Assembly (NCBI GenBank): GCA_016209885.1
Contig: JACQVF010000031.1
Span: 1-43,765 of the forward strand
Origin: Gemmatimonadota bacterium
GTDB lineage: Bacteria; Gemmatimonadota; Gemmatimonadetes; Longimicrobiales; Gaopeijiaceae
Length of the DNA stretch: 43,765 bases
Direction of reading: 5' to 3'
Every line of letters begins with the position of its first letter. The stretch's first letter is position 1. The notes below the pieces were generated by a model. The model was not told where the DNA came from. It worked only from the letters and a program-made list of their open reading frames with translations, and made no database searches. Shown in pieces: positions 23,453 through 31,951 of the stretch. The translations under genes and the position numbers were made by a program.

Positions 23453-24759
23453 GGGGCACCCCTCCCGTGCCCCTCCTCGGGCCGCCGTCCTGCGGCGGGC
23501 GCCCTTCCCGGTACCGCGGTTTCGAGCGCGGTGGTGGATGGCACGGCAGCCGCCAGGACGGCGGCGGCGCCCGTGCCCCGGGGCTCGGGGATCAGGCGCC
23601 AGACGATGACGGCCATGAGTAGGACGGACGCCGCGCCGATCGCCGTGTTGCTCCGATAGCCCACGTCCGCATATAAGAGCCCGGAGACGCCGGCGCCTAA
23701 GGAGAATCCCACGTGTCCGAGGGCGACGGCCAGGCTCATGAGTGAGCCGCGTCGGTCGTCTTCCACGAGCGCCGTGAGGAGGGCGGAGAACGGGCTGAGG
23801 CGCATAGCCACCAGGACCATCATGGCGAAGAAGAGCGGGTAGGCGACCCACATCTGCCGGACGACGACGGTGGTGGTCAGCATGACGACGGATAGCCCGG
23901 CGGACGAGAGGATGACCACCACCTTGCGCCCGATCCGGTCGGAGAGCGCTCCCGCCTGCGGCCCCGCCAGCACGTTGGCGAAGCCGGCCAGGAAGAAGAG
24001 CGAGGCGATGTCCCGGGCGGTGGCGCCCATCGATTGCTCGAGCCACGTCGGCAGGTAGACCACGTAGAGCCCGACGCCCAGGAACATGAGGAAGTAGGAA
24101 ACCGCGCCAGGGACCACACCGGGCCTCCGGATGATCTCTACGTAGCGGCGCACCGCTCCGCGCACCGTGAGCCGCTCCATGGACAGCGCCACGTCGGGCT
24201 GCGGGATCTTCGCCCAGATGAGGAGGAACGTAAGGCCCATGGCCAACGCGAAGACTATGAACGGGGTGCGGAACCCCAGCTCCCCGGCCAGCAGCACGCC
24301 GAGCGGAATCCCGATGATCTGCCCGAACGCGCTGCCGCTCATGATCCAGCCGATCGCCCACCCCCGGCGGTTGTACGGGAAGTAGTCGCCCACATAGGAG
24401 ACGGCGACGCCCGAAAGCATCCCGCCAGCCACGCCGGCGAAGGTCCGCAGCGCCAGGAAGGAGAGGTAGCCCGCCACAAACCAGTGGAGCACGAGTGCCA
24501 CGGTCATCGTGCCTGTGCCCATGAGCAGCATGCGGCGCCTGCCGAACGTATCGGAGACGGGCCCCGAGAGGACGGCGAAGATCCCCAGCATGAGGGAGTA
24601 GACGGAGACCAGCGTCCCGAGCGCCGCTTCCGCGATGCCCAGCTCCACGCGCACCTGCGGGAGGATGGGCGAGATGATCATCGTCTGGCTGCTGGAGGCG
24701 AAAACGAGCAGCCAGAGGGCAAAGACGATGAGATACGGGTGGGTCTTTCCCCGGGTCAC
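23449..24759 (-). CDS. major facilitator superfamily transporter
   Basis: 436-residue inner-membrane transporter with about 12 hydrophobic spans. The conserved loop between spans 2 and 3 ([12 protein letters not shown]) and its counterpart in the second half ([12 protein letters not shown]) are present, as is an acidic/aromatic pattern typical of drug:proton antiporters or sugar-phosphate-like permeases. The substrate is not predictable. The last ~45 residues are a soluble Ala/Pro/Arg-rich tail. GTG start at 24759 is preceded by a purine-rich GGGAGAGCTGAGG, and its GTGA overlaps the stop of a possible 48-codon ORF. Its own stop overlaps the ferredoxin start. Confidence 0.9.
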   Translation of the reverse strand: MTRGKTHPYLIVFALWLLVFASSSQTMIISPILPQVRVELGIAEAALGTLVSVYSLMLGIFAVLSGPVSDTFGRRRMLLMGTGTMTVALVLHWFVAGYLSFLALRTFAGVAGGMLSGVAVSYVGDYFPYNRRGWAIGWIMSGSAFGQIIGIPLGVLLAGELGFRTPFIVFALAMGLTFLLIWAKIPQPDVALSMERLTVRGAVRRYVEIIRRPGVVPGAVSYFLMFLGVGLYVVYLPTWLEQSMGATARDIASLFFLAGFANVLAGPQAGALSDRIGRKVVVILSSAGLSVVMLTTTVVVRQMWVAYPLFFAMMVLVAMRLSPFSALLTALVEDDRRGSLMSLAVALGHVGFSLGAGVSGLLYADVGYRSNTAIGAASVLLMAVIVWRLIPEPRGTGAAAVLAAAVPSTTALETAVPGRAPAAGRRPEEGHGRGAP

Positions 24760-24902
24760 GCCTCAGCTCTCCCGGCGGCCGCCGCCGGCCCGACGGCCGC
24801 AGCGCTCTGGCAGCGCGTATACGCGACGCCGGGGATCTCCCATTCCTCGTCCGCAGGGTCGACCTGGAACAGCTGGAACGCGTCCACGCCGTAGTGACTC
24901 AA
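24756..24902 (-). CDS. possible 48-residue protein upstream of the MFS gene
   Basis: TTG-started frame ([21 protein letters not shown]..) whose TGA overlaps the GTG of the MFS gene. AGGTGG lies about 10 nt before the TTG. The first half has protein-like composition; the second is Ala/Gly-rich. I recognise no homologue. The overlap suggests coupling but could be chance in GC-rich DNA. Confidence 0.3.
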   Translation of the reverse strand: MSHYGVDAFQLFQVDPADEEWEIPGVAYTRCQSAAAVGPAAAAGRAEA

Positions 24903-25283
24903 GGTGTCACCCCACCTCGAGCAAGTCTGCCTCGGGCCCCTGGGCCGGCAGCCACTGCATTACGCTCACGCTGAACAGGGCCAGGGGCATGAGGGCCCGC
25001 TTCATGGCTCCGCCTCGCTGAAACGGTCTCTCCGGCGCGCCCGTTGCCGGCGCTCGCCGGACCGCTGCGGAATTAGAACGCCTGGCGAGCGTCTGCGCCA
25101 GGCCACGAGCGTGTGGGCGCCGCGCGAGCTACGCGGCGAGGTGGTGAGCACGAGCCGGTGGGTGTTCCCATGCGGCGGCGAAAGATCGAAGATCGCCCGA
25201 GCATCGCGAAGCACATCGCCGCGCAGGAGGAGGGCGAACGCTTCCGGCGCCGGCGCCGAACGGGAGGGACCAGCCGCGCCCCT
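24760..25283. other. gene-poor stretch between the MFS operon and the HD-GYP gene
   Basis: 524 nt without a confident gene. On the minus strand it holds the 48-codon frame (24756-24902), a 32-codon frame with a hydrophobic start (24907-25005, MKRALMPLALFSVSVMQWLP..), and an open frame that continues in phase after the HD-GYP stop to 25002. These end in overlapping stop/start pairs. I see no terminator or clear promoter. Confidence 0.5.
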
Positions 25284-26456
25284 TCAGTGGGCTGTCGGGT
25301 GACCGGGGCCGGAGCCGTTCCCCTCCGGCGCGGCTGCGCTCCACTGGGCGAGCATCTCCAGGAACACGGAGACGGCCTGAGGATCGTGGGCGAGCCCGGC
25401 GCCCGTTCGCAGGTGCTCGGCGATCCGCTCCGGCTCCCACGGACCACGGAAGGGGCGCTGGGTGCGCAGAGCGTCGTAGATGTCGCAGAGCTGGACAAGC
25501 TGGCTGACGGGGTGCGGCCGGCGCTGCAGCTTGGGATAGCCGCCGCCGTTCCAGGTGGCGTGATGCTCGTACGCGACGATGGCCGCGAGCTCGATGTCGG
25601 CGCGGGAGTTGAGGAGGATGCGCGCCCCATCCTCCGGATGCTTCTGCATCACGCGCCACTCCTCCGGTGAGAGCCCCCGGGGCTTCTGGAGGATCTCGGC
25701 GGGGACGCGCGTCTTTCCGACGTCGTGGAGCAGCGCGGCCTCTCCGATGGCCTTCACGAACGGCCCACCGTGCCCGATGGACTCCGCCACGGCCATGGAG
25801 AGGATGGCCACGTTCATGGAGTGGATGGTCGTGTACTCGTCGGTCTCGCGGAGCGGAAGAAGCAGTCGGAAAACGTCGTGCTCCTCGTGGAGCGCCCGCG
25901 CCAGGGAGCGTACCACCGCGTCCGTGACGGCCGCCGAGACCCTCGCCTTCCGGCCGCCTTCGCCGAGAAGCCAGCCGGTGGCCTCCGTTTCCTCCTTCAG
26001 GTCGGGTGCCCCCGGGCGATACCAGCCGCCCGAGGCGTCGCTGGGCTCGATGCTGAGCTGTCCGAAGCGGATATGCGGGAACGCGGCTCTCACTTCCGCG
26101 AAGGGGATGGGGTCCTCACGCGCGTTCCCGCGGTCCACGCGTTCGCGGACTACGGTCAGGAAGCGCTCGAACTCATCGCGGGGGACGCCGGTCTGGATCT
26201 CGACGCGCTCCACGCCCGTGCGGGCGAGCTCGCGGCCCCACTTCCAGGGTCCCAGCTCCCGGAGGCGCTCGTTCGCGAAAATCACCTCATCTTCCAGGAA
26301 GGAGAAGGCGGGGTTCGGGTTCGCCTTGAGCAGATCGAGGAGCGCGTCGTAGGCCCGGTCCACGGCGCGCCGCCGCGCAGCGTGCGTCTCCCCGTAGAGG
26401 CGCATCGTGGCGATGGCCTGGGCAAGGGAGTTGAGGAACTCGACCGGTGGCATCAT
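25284..26456 (-). CDS. HD-GYP-type protein with degenerate motif and novel N-terminal domain
   Basis: 390-residue protein. Residues ~195-360 form an HD-GYP domain, the class that hydrolyses cyclic di-GMP: His212, the HD pair His244-Asp245 (LLHDVGKTRVP), and HHATWNGGGYP at 298-308. In that motif the usual E and D of HHExxDGxGYP are replaced by A and N, so activity is uncertain. Residues ~8-136 form a separate domain that resembles residues ~65-195 of the HEAT-like protein encoded just upstream (patterns L..LA.A..T.R.YG..H and GV..DE...FL). The ATG at 26456 shares ATGA with the stop of that gene, implying coupled translation. The frame continues upstream to 27284 only as a shadow. Confidence 0.85.
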   Translation of the reverse strand: MMPPVEFLNSLAQAIATMRLYGETHAARRRAVDRAYDALLDLLKANPNPAFSFLEDEVIFANERLRELGPWKWGRELARTGVERVEIQTGVPRDEFERFLTVVRERVDRGNAREDPIPFAEVRAAFPHIRFGQLSIEPSDASGGWYRPGAPDLKEETEATGWLLGEGGRKARVSAAVTDAVVRSLARALHEEHDVFRLLLPLRETDEYTTIHSMNVAILSMAVAESIGHGGPFVKAIGEAALLHDVGKTRVPAEILQKPRGLSPEEWRVMQKHPEDGARILLNSRADIELAAIVAYEHHATWNGGGYPKLQRRPHPVSQLVQLCDIYDALRTQRPFRGPWEPERIAEHLRTGAGLAHDPQAVSVFLEMLAQWSAAAPEGNGSGPGHPTAH

Positions 26457-28690
26457 GCCGTGGCGCCCGGCTCTTCCGCGCCGGGCGGGCGGCTGCGACC
26501 GCCCGCCGCGGCCCCCGTGCCCTGGACAGCATCGCGGAGCTGCGGGTCTGCCGAGCTCGTGGCCCGGCGCACGACGGTCGCCGCCCGCCGGTCCCCGGGC
26601 CAGCGCTCCGCCAGGGCGCGGACCGCCTCCAGCACGGGCGGTGACGGCGGCGCGAGCCGGGTCCAGAAGAGCCAGCGGCGCCGGAGGCAGAGCTGGACGA
26701 GCGTGGCCAGCGCCCGCGGCGAGCCGAGGTTCGCCAGCGCCCGGATCGCGGCGCTCCTGTGCTCGGGCGGCTCCTCGACGGCCCTCGCCAGCTTCACCAG
26801 CACTCCCTCCGCGGCCGGCGGGCAGCCATCTTCGGCTGCGTCCAGCGCGAGAGCGACGAGGCGCGGGTCGGCGTCGCGGAGGGCCGTCGTGATCGCGCGT
26901 TCCCGCTCCTCCGGCCGGGTCAGGGCGAGCTTGAACGCCTCGATGCGCACCCGTGCCTCGGAGTGGCGGAGATAGGGGCCGCTGTCGAAGCCGTCCGGCC
27001 AGACACCCACCTGGCGAATCAGGCCGAGCATGTTGCGAACGACGTACCAGCGAGGGTCGTTCAACCGCGCCACGAGGTGCGGGAGGACCTCGGGACCGAC
27101 GCGCGGCAGCCGGTCGAAGAGGTGACGGCGCACGAACCGCGACCTGGAGGTGGAGAGAACCTCGAGCATGGCGCTCGCGGCATCGACGCCCAGGTGGTCG
27201 ATGATCCGGTCGAGGACCTGGAAGTCGGGTGGCTCGACCTGAAGCAGTTGGAGCAACGCGTCCGGGCTGGAGATCCGCTGCCACAGGACCTCGGCGACGC
27301 GGTTCTTCCCCGGCGCCCGCTCCAGCAGATCGAGAAGCGCGGCTGCCTGGCCCCCCTCGACCATACGCGCGGTGGCGCGCCCTACCGCCTCGCTCGGCTC
27401 ATCAAGGTCGAGCCCGAGCTGGACGACGTGAAGGGGCTCCACCGGGTTCGCGGCCTCCTCGGCGCCGTCACGCGCCCCAGGGGTGCGGCGCGCGAACCGC
27501 TGGAGGGTCTCCGCGTAGGCGGCCGAGCGCGGATCCTCCAGCTCCCAGTCATCCACCATGCGCCGAATGATGGCGCGGATCGCGCCGTCCGCCTCCGATC
27601 GTCCGCGCTCGCCGTCGGGCCCGGCATGCATCGCCAGTTTCGACATGATGCGGAGCAGCCAAGGGGCCACCACCTGGTCGTGGCCGTCCGCGGCGACCCG
27701 GATGAGCTCCAGAACCGCGTCCGCCTCCATCCAGTGGGAGGCATCTCGCAGGAACCGGTTCAGCCGTCCGCCCTCCCAGCCGAGCTCCACGACCTCCTTC
27801 AATGTCTCGGGTTCCAGACAGAACACGAGTTCGGACATCTTCCGGCTCACCAGCTCCGCCGCCTCTCCCTCCGCGGCGACCAGGTTCTCGGCCAGCCGGA
27901 AGAGCTGGACCGCGATCATGCGATCCACCGCTTCCTCGCCCAGCCGCTCCTCGATGCGGTCCGCCACCTCCGACGGAGAGGTGTTGAGCAGGTCCGCGCC
28001 CGCCACGTCGGTAGAGAACGGCAGGGCGGCGAGACCGAGCCAGAAGCCCTCGCGTCCCTGTGCGGCCCCGCGAGCCTCGGCACCGCCGAGCCCCAGCGGG
28101 TTGTAGCGCAGCGGCTGAATCTGAATGTTCGGCCAGCGGCGGAGAGCATCCTCGTCGCCGCGGCCGAGCGGCATGCCCTCCAGGCGCGGCTCGCGGGCCA
28201 GCTCGCCCAACAGACCCGCCAGCTCATCCTTCTGAACCCCGCGGCGGAAGGTCAGGGCGAGGAGCTCGTGCGCGTGCAGCCGCGCGGCTAGGCCGGCCAG
28301 CAGGATGTTCGCCGGATCGCTGGCCACGCCGTCCACGAGAAAGCGGTCGCGCCCGATGTTCAGCGTGAGCTGCGCGCCCTCGAGCAGCGTGTTCGAGAGT
28401 TGCCGGTCCAGCGCGTCCAGGGCGGGTCCCAGGGAGGGGTGGCCCGGGGGGTACATGCCGTGCTTCCGCAGCGTCGCCGCAAGCTCCGTGAGGAGCCGCT
28501 GCAGCTCCGGCCGCAGCTCAGCCTCGCGCTCCGCGATCGGGGACTCGCCGACTTCCCGCGCCACGAGCCCCGCATCGGCGCTGGGCCGCGCCGCCCACGA
28601 CCCGCTGCTCCCCGCTCCGGGGGCGGGGGTACCAAGCCTCTGGCGGGCGCCACCAGCATCGGCGTCGGCAGAACCGCCGGCATAGCGCAT
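26453..28690 (-). CDS. HEAT-repeat-like protein sharing its N-terminal domain with the HD-GYP partner
   Basis: 745-residue, largely alpha-helical cytoplasmic protein of unknown function. Residues 1-55 are low-complexity Gly/Ala/Ser. Residues ~60-195 match the N-terminal domain of the downstream HD-GYP protein (LATLRKHGMYPPGHPSLGPAL, RDRFLVDG, RGVQKDELAGLL). The C-terminal ~300 residues show repeated helical pairs (HLVARLNDPRWYVVRNMLGL, RVRIEAFKLAL, RSAAIRALANLGSPRALATL) typical of HEAT repeats, which usually form protein-binding scaffolds. The open frame runs far upstream to 30373, but the promoter at 28779-28807 places the transcript start near 28772, which excludes the ATG at 28780 and favours ATG 28690 with AAGGGA upstream. 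Confidence 0.8.
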   Translation of the reverse strand: MRYAGGSADADAGGARQRLGTPAPGAGSSGSWAARPSADAGLVAREVGESPIAEREAELRPELQRLLTELAATLRKHGMYPPGHPSLGPALDALDRQLSNTLLEGAQLTLNIGRDRFLVDGVASDPANILLAGLAARLHAHELLALTFRRGVQKDELAGLLGELAREPRLEGMPLGRGDEDALRRWPNIQIQPLRYNPLGLGGAEARGAAQGREGFWLGLAALPFSTDVAGADLLNTSPSEVADRIEERLGEEAVDRMIAVQLFRLAENLVAAEGEAAELVSRKMSELVFCLEPETLKEVVELGWEGGRLNRFLRDASHWMEADAVLELIRVAADGHDQVVAPWLLRIMSKLAMHAGPDGERGRSEADGAIRAIIRRMVDDWELEDPRSAAYAETLQRFARRTPGARDGAEEAANPVEPLHVVQLGLDLDEPSEAVGRATARMVEGGQAAALLDLLERAPGKNRVAEVLWQRISSPDALLQLLQVEPPDFQVLDRIIDHLGVDAASAMLEVLSTSRSRFVRRHLFDRLPRVGPEVLPHLVARLNDPRWYVVRNMLGLIRQVGVWPDGFDSGPYLRHSEARVRIEAFKLALTRPEERERAITTALRDADPRLVALALDAAEDGCPPAAEGVLVKLARAVEEPPEHRSAAIRALANLGSPRALATLVQLCLRRRWLFWTRLAPPSPPVLEAVRALAERWPGDRRAATVVRRATSSADPQLRDAVQGTGAAAGGRSRPPGAEEPGATA

Positions 28691-28778
28691 ACGCCGTCCC
28701 TTGCCTGAATGTGATCGAACCGGTCCGGGGACTCGACCGCCGAAACCGAATGTTTCCGGCAGCTTGGAGGTAACATTC

Positions 28779-28807
28779 ATACTACGCGCCTGTCGCCGGA
28801 AGTGCAA
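28779..28807 (-). promoter_or_regulatory. sigma70-like promoter of the HEAT-like/HD-GYP operon
   Basis: Minus-strand TTGCAC (28807-28802), 17-nt spacer, TAGTAT (28784-28779). Predicted start near 28772, about 82 nt before ATG 28690. Confidence 0.55.
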
Positions 28808-28968
28808 CAGAAATCTGTAGAAGCGGGAACCCGGAGTGCGCCCGGGGCCCCGCTGGACGCGTCCTCGTTTTCGCCAACCGCCGGCCCGCGGGCGCAGGCG
28901 CGTTACGTCCCTCGCGCACGGGCCGTCTGTCTCCTCCCGAGGCGAGCCCGTGGCGACAGCATCCCTGC

Positions 28969-28998
28969 TTGCGGCCCTCGGGGTGGGGCCCCTATGTT
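28969..28998 (+). promoter_or_regulatory. sigma70-like promoter of icd
   Basis: TTGCGG (28969-28974), 18-nt spacer, TATGTT (28993-28998). Predicted start near 29005, about 130 nt before icd. Confidence 0.42.
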
Positions 28999-29134
28999 CG
29001 CGCCGGGCGGCGGGGCGGACGACCCCGTCGGCTGGAGCAGCCCGTCGAGAACCGGAGATTCGCCTTCCGGTCCGAAGACACGAGGCCGCGAAAGCTCGGG
29101 GTGGAGCCGATCGAGGCACGAGGGTAGAACTGCC

Positions 29135-30385
29135 ATGGCTGACTATAAGGCTGACTATAACTATGCTCGGATCCCGCAGCAGGGTGACCCCATCACGATT
29201 GATGACGGGCGGCTCCGGGTTCCGGATCATCCCATCGTTCCGTTCATCGAAGGCGACGGCACGGGACCGGACATCTGGCACGCGACGCGCCGTGTGGTCG
29301 AGGCGGCGGTGGAGAAGGCTTACGGCGGCGCGCGCCGCCTCGCCTGGATGGAGATTCTCGCGGGCGAGAAAGCCTACAACGTGACGGGCGAGTGGTTGCC
29401 CGACGAGTCGGTCGCAGCGCTCCGGGAGTTCCGCGTAGGGATCAAAGGACCCCTCACCACGCCGGTGGGCGGCGGGATCCGCTCTCTCAACGTAACGCTC
29501 CGGCAGGTGCTCGACCTCTACGCGTGTATTCGCCCCGTACGCTGGATTCCGGGCGTGCCATCGCCCGTGCGCGAGCCCGAGAAGCTGGATGTCGTGATCT
29601 TCCGTGAGAACACGGAGGACGTGTACGCAGGAATCGAGTGGCGGGCGGGCACGCCGGAGGCTGAGCGGGTGCGCTGTTTCCTCCAGGACGAGCTGGGCGC
29701 CGAGATCCGGGAGGGCAGCGGCATTGGTATCAAGCCGATCAGCGCATTTGGCACGAAGCGGCTGGTGGCGGCGGCGATTCGCTATGCCCTCGATCGGCGG
29801 CGCGACTCGGTCACGCTGGTCCACAAGGGGAACATCATGAAGTTCACCGAGGGCGCGTTCCGGGACTGGGGATACGAGGTGGCGAGAGAACGATTCTGTG
29901 AGCAGACGATCCCGGAATCCGATGTAGGCGCGGACGGTGCCGGCACGCGCATCGTGATCAAGGATCGCATAGCGGACGCCATGTTCCAGCAGGTGCTTCT
30001 CCGCCCGGACGAGTACGATGTCATCGCGACGCCGAACCTGAACGGCGACTACCTCTCGGACGCCTGCGCGGCCCAGGTGGGCGGGCTCGGCATGGCGCCC
30101 GGCGCGAACGTGGGCGACGAGGCGGCGGTATTCGAGGCGACCCACGGGACCGCGCCGAAGTACGCGGGGCAGGACAAGGTGAACCCCGGGTCGCTCCTGC
30201 TTTCCGCCGTCATGATGCTCGAGCACCTGCACTGGGACGAGGCCGCGGCGCTCGTCGTCAAAGGGCTCGAGGGTGCGATCGGCGCCAGGACTGTGACGTA
30301 CGATCTCGAGCGCCAGATGGAGGGGGCGAAGCTCCTGAGGACATCGGAGTTCGCCGAGGCGATCGTCGGCCACATGGGCGCGTGA
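29135..30385 (+). CDS. icd: isocitrate dehydrogenase, NADP-dependent type
   Basis: 416-residue TCA-cycle enzyme converting isocitrate to 2-oxoglutarate, homologous to E. coli Icd. Landmarks: [14 protein letters not shown], the phosphate-loop region [72 protein letters not shown] and [19 protein letters not shown]. The serine of GIRSLNVT is the site that AceK phosphorylates in E. coli. The open frame starts at 28802, but the ATG at 29135 has GAGGG about 12 nt upstream and begins next to the homology. The first codons contain a tandem duplication of GCTGACTATAA ([10 protein letters not shown]). The pepA frame starts within a few bases of the stop. Confidence 0.95.
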   Translation: MADYKADYNYARIPQQGDPITIDDGRLRVPDHPIVPFIEGDGTGPDIWHATRRVVEAAVEKAYGGARRLAWMEILAGEKAYNVTGEWLPDESVAALREFRVGIKGPLTTPVGGGIRSLNVTLRQVLDLYACIRPVRWIPGVPSPVREPEKLDVVIFRENTEDVYAGIEWRAGTPEAERVRCFLQDELGAEIREGSGIGIKPISAFGTKRLVAAAIRYALDRRRDSVTLVHKGNIMKFTEGAFRDWGYEVARERFCEQTIPESDVGADGAGTRIVIKDRIADAMFQQVLLRPDEYDVIATPNLNGDYLSDACAAQVGGLGMAPGANVGDEAAVFEATHGTAPKYAGQDKVNPGSLLLSAVMMLEHLHWDEAAALVVKGLEGAIGARTVTYDLERQMEGAKLLRTSEFAEAIVGHMGA

Positions 30386-30426
30386 GCGCCGGGTCTTCCG
30401 CGGCCCCGCTTCCCGTCAGAAGAGCG

Positions 30427-31929
30427 ATGGAGGTCGACGCCGTCCGCACGGATCCGCTGCGGCACGAAACGCCGATGCTGGCCCTACCGCTCTTCGAGGA
30501 CGATGAGCGGCTGGAGGGGCGGGTTGCGGCCATCGACGAACGGCTCGCGGGGCTCATCGGGCGCGCCCGCTCCGCGGGTGATTTCCGCGGCCGAGCCGAG
30601 GATCTCTTGCTGCTTTATCGCCCTGGGAGGCAGCTCGGCGCCGAGCGGGTCGTGCTCGTGGGCATGGGGAAGCGTCAGGAGTGTCAGGAGGAGGCGCTGC
30701 GGCGCGCGGCCGCCCGAGCGGTGCGGGAGGCCGAGCGCATCCGCGTAACGCGGCTCTCCTTCCTGGTGGACGCGAGTCTGCCCGTGGAGGCAGAGCGCGC
30801 GGCACAGGCGGTGGCGGAGGGAGGCGTGCTGGCGGCGTGGCGGTTCCGGGAGCTGAAAACGGGAGCGGGAGAACCCGAACCGCCCGTCGAGGTCGAGCTT
30901 CTCGAGCTGGTGGGATGGGAGGCCGCGTCCGCCGCCGTGGAGAGAGCGGCAGGTGAAGGCTCCATCGGCGCGGGAGCCGAGAATCTGGCCCGCACACTGG
31001 CTGCCCGGCCGCCGAACCTCGAGACGCCGGCACGGCTCGCCGAGATGGCGAAGGACATCGCGGAGGAAGTCGGCCTCAAGGCGACGATCCTCGACCCCGT
31101 CGGCATCCTGGCCGAGGAGATGCACGCGCTCCTGGCCGTGGCCCGTGGGTCGCAGGAGGAACCCAGATTCATCATCCTCGAATACCTGGGCGCGGGCGAC
31201 GATGCGCGGCCGGTCGTGCTGGTCGGGAAGGGTCTGACCTTCGACGCGGGCGGCATCTCCATCAAGCCCGCCAAGGGCATGGAGGAGATGAAGTACGACA
31301 TGTCCGGTGGCGCCGCAGTGATCGCAGCCCTCAAGGCCATTGCGGAGCTGAGGCTCGAGGCGAACGTCGTGGGCCTGGTGCCCGCTACGGAGAACCTGCC
31401 GTCAGGAAGCGCGCTCAAGCCCTCCGACGTGATTCGCACGCGCGCCGGCAAGACCGTGGAGGTGGTGAACACGGACGCGGAAGGGCGCCTCGTGCTGGCG
31501 GACGCTCTGGCATACGCGCTGAGCTACGATCCTGCGGCGATCGTGGACGCGGCGACGCTTACGGGTTCATGCGTCGTGGCCCTCGGGCACCACGCCTCCG
31601 GCCTGTTGAGCAACGACGACGCGCTCCTGGAGGAGATACGCGCGGCCGGCGAGCGCACGGGCGAACGTTGCTGGCCGCTCCCTCTTTGGGAGGACTACCG
31701 CCGTCAACTCGACAGCGATGTCGCGGACCTCATGAACGTGGGCGGCCGTCCCGCGGGTACGATTACCGCGGCTGGCTTCCTGAAAGAGTTCGTGGGGCAG
31801 GTCCCCTGGGCGCATCTGGATATCGCGGGCACGGCCTGGGGGGAAGGGACCGCGCCGTACCATCGCAAGGGCCCGACCGGAGTGCCGGCGCGGCTGTTTA
31901 TCGACTGGGTGAAGAGCCGGGTCCGGTGA
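30427..31929 (+). CDS. pepA: leucyl aminopeptidase (M17 family)
   Basis: 500-residue dinuclear-metal aminopeptidase that removes N-terminal residues from cytoplasmic peptides. The signature NTDAEGR is at 348-354. The metal/catalytic segment VGKGLTFDAGGISIKP carries Lys268 and Asp273, and KYDMSGGAAV and DIAGTAW are also typical. The N-terminal macro-like domain is diverged but of normal size. A GTG at 30382 overlaps the icd stop and is open in frame, but the family N-terminus (MEV..) begins at ATG 30427, 41 nt after icd, so I prefer it. The ribosome-binding site there is weak. Confidence 0.93.
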   Translation: MEVDAVRTDPLRHETPMLALPLFEDDERLEGRVAAIDERLAGLIGRARSAGDFRGRAEDLLLLYRPGRQLGAERVVLVGMGKRQECQEEALRRAAARAVREAERIRVTRLSFLVDASLPVEAERAAQAVAEGGVLAAWRFRELKTGAGEPEPPVEVELLELVGWEAASAAVERAAGEGSIGAGAENLARTLAARPPNLETPARLAEMAKDIAEEVGLKATILDPVGILAEEMHALLAVARGSQEEPRFIILEYLGAGDDARPVVLVGKGLTFDAGGISIKPAKGMEEMKYDMSGGAAVIAALKAIAELRLEANVVGLVPATENLPSGSALKPSDVIRTRAGKTVEVVNTDAEGRLVLADALAYALSYDPAAIVDAATLTGSCVVALGHHASGLLSNDDALLEEIRAAGERTGERCWPLPLWEDYRRQLDSDVADLMNVGGRPAGTITAAGFLKEFVGQVPWAHLDIAGTAWGEGTAPYHRKGPTGVPARLFIDWVKSRVR

Positions 31930-31951
31930 GCCTTCGGTGAGGGACGCGGAG

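Larger units (their letters stand above)
28691..29134. other. divergent intergenic region between the HEAT-like gene and icd
   Basis: 444 nt without a convincing gene. It contains back-to-back promoter candidates: minus-strand at 28779-28807 and plus-strand at 28969-28998. The open frame in phase with icd back to 28802 has no family sequence. Confidence 0.6.

Noticed and set aside
25002..25283. Coding continuation after the HD-GYP stop (readthrough domain)
   Set aside because: The frame stays open for about 93 codons after the stop, but composition becomes Arg/Pro/Ser-rich without domain features; GC bias explains it.
28691..30373. N-terminal extension of the HEAT-like gene to 30373
   Set aside because: That part is antisense to icd and upstream of the promoter at 28779-28807; no homology.
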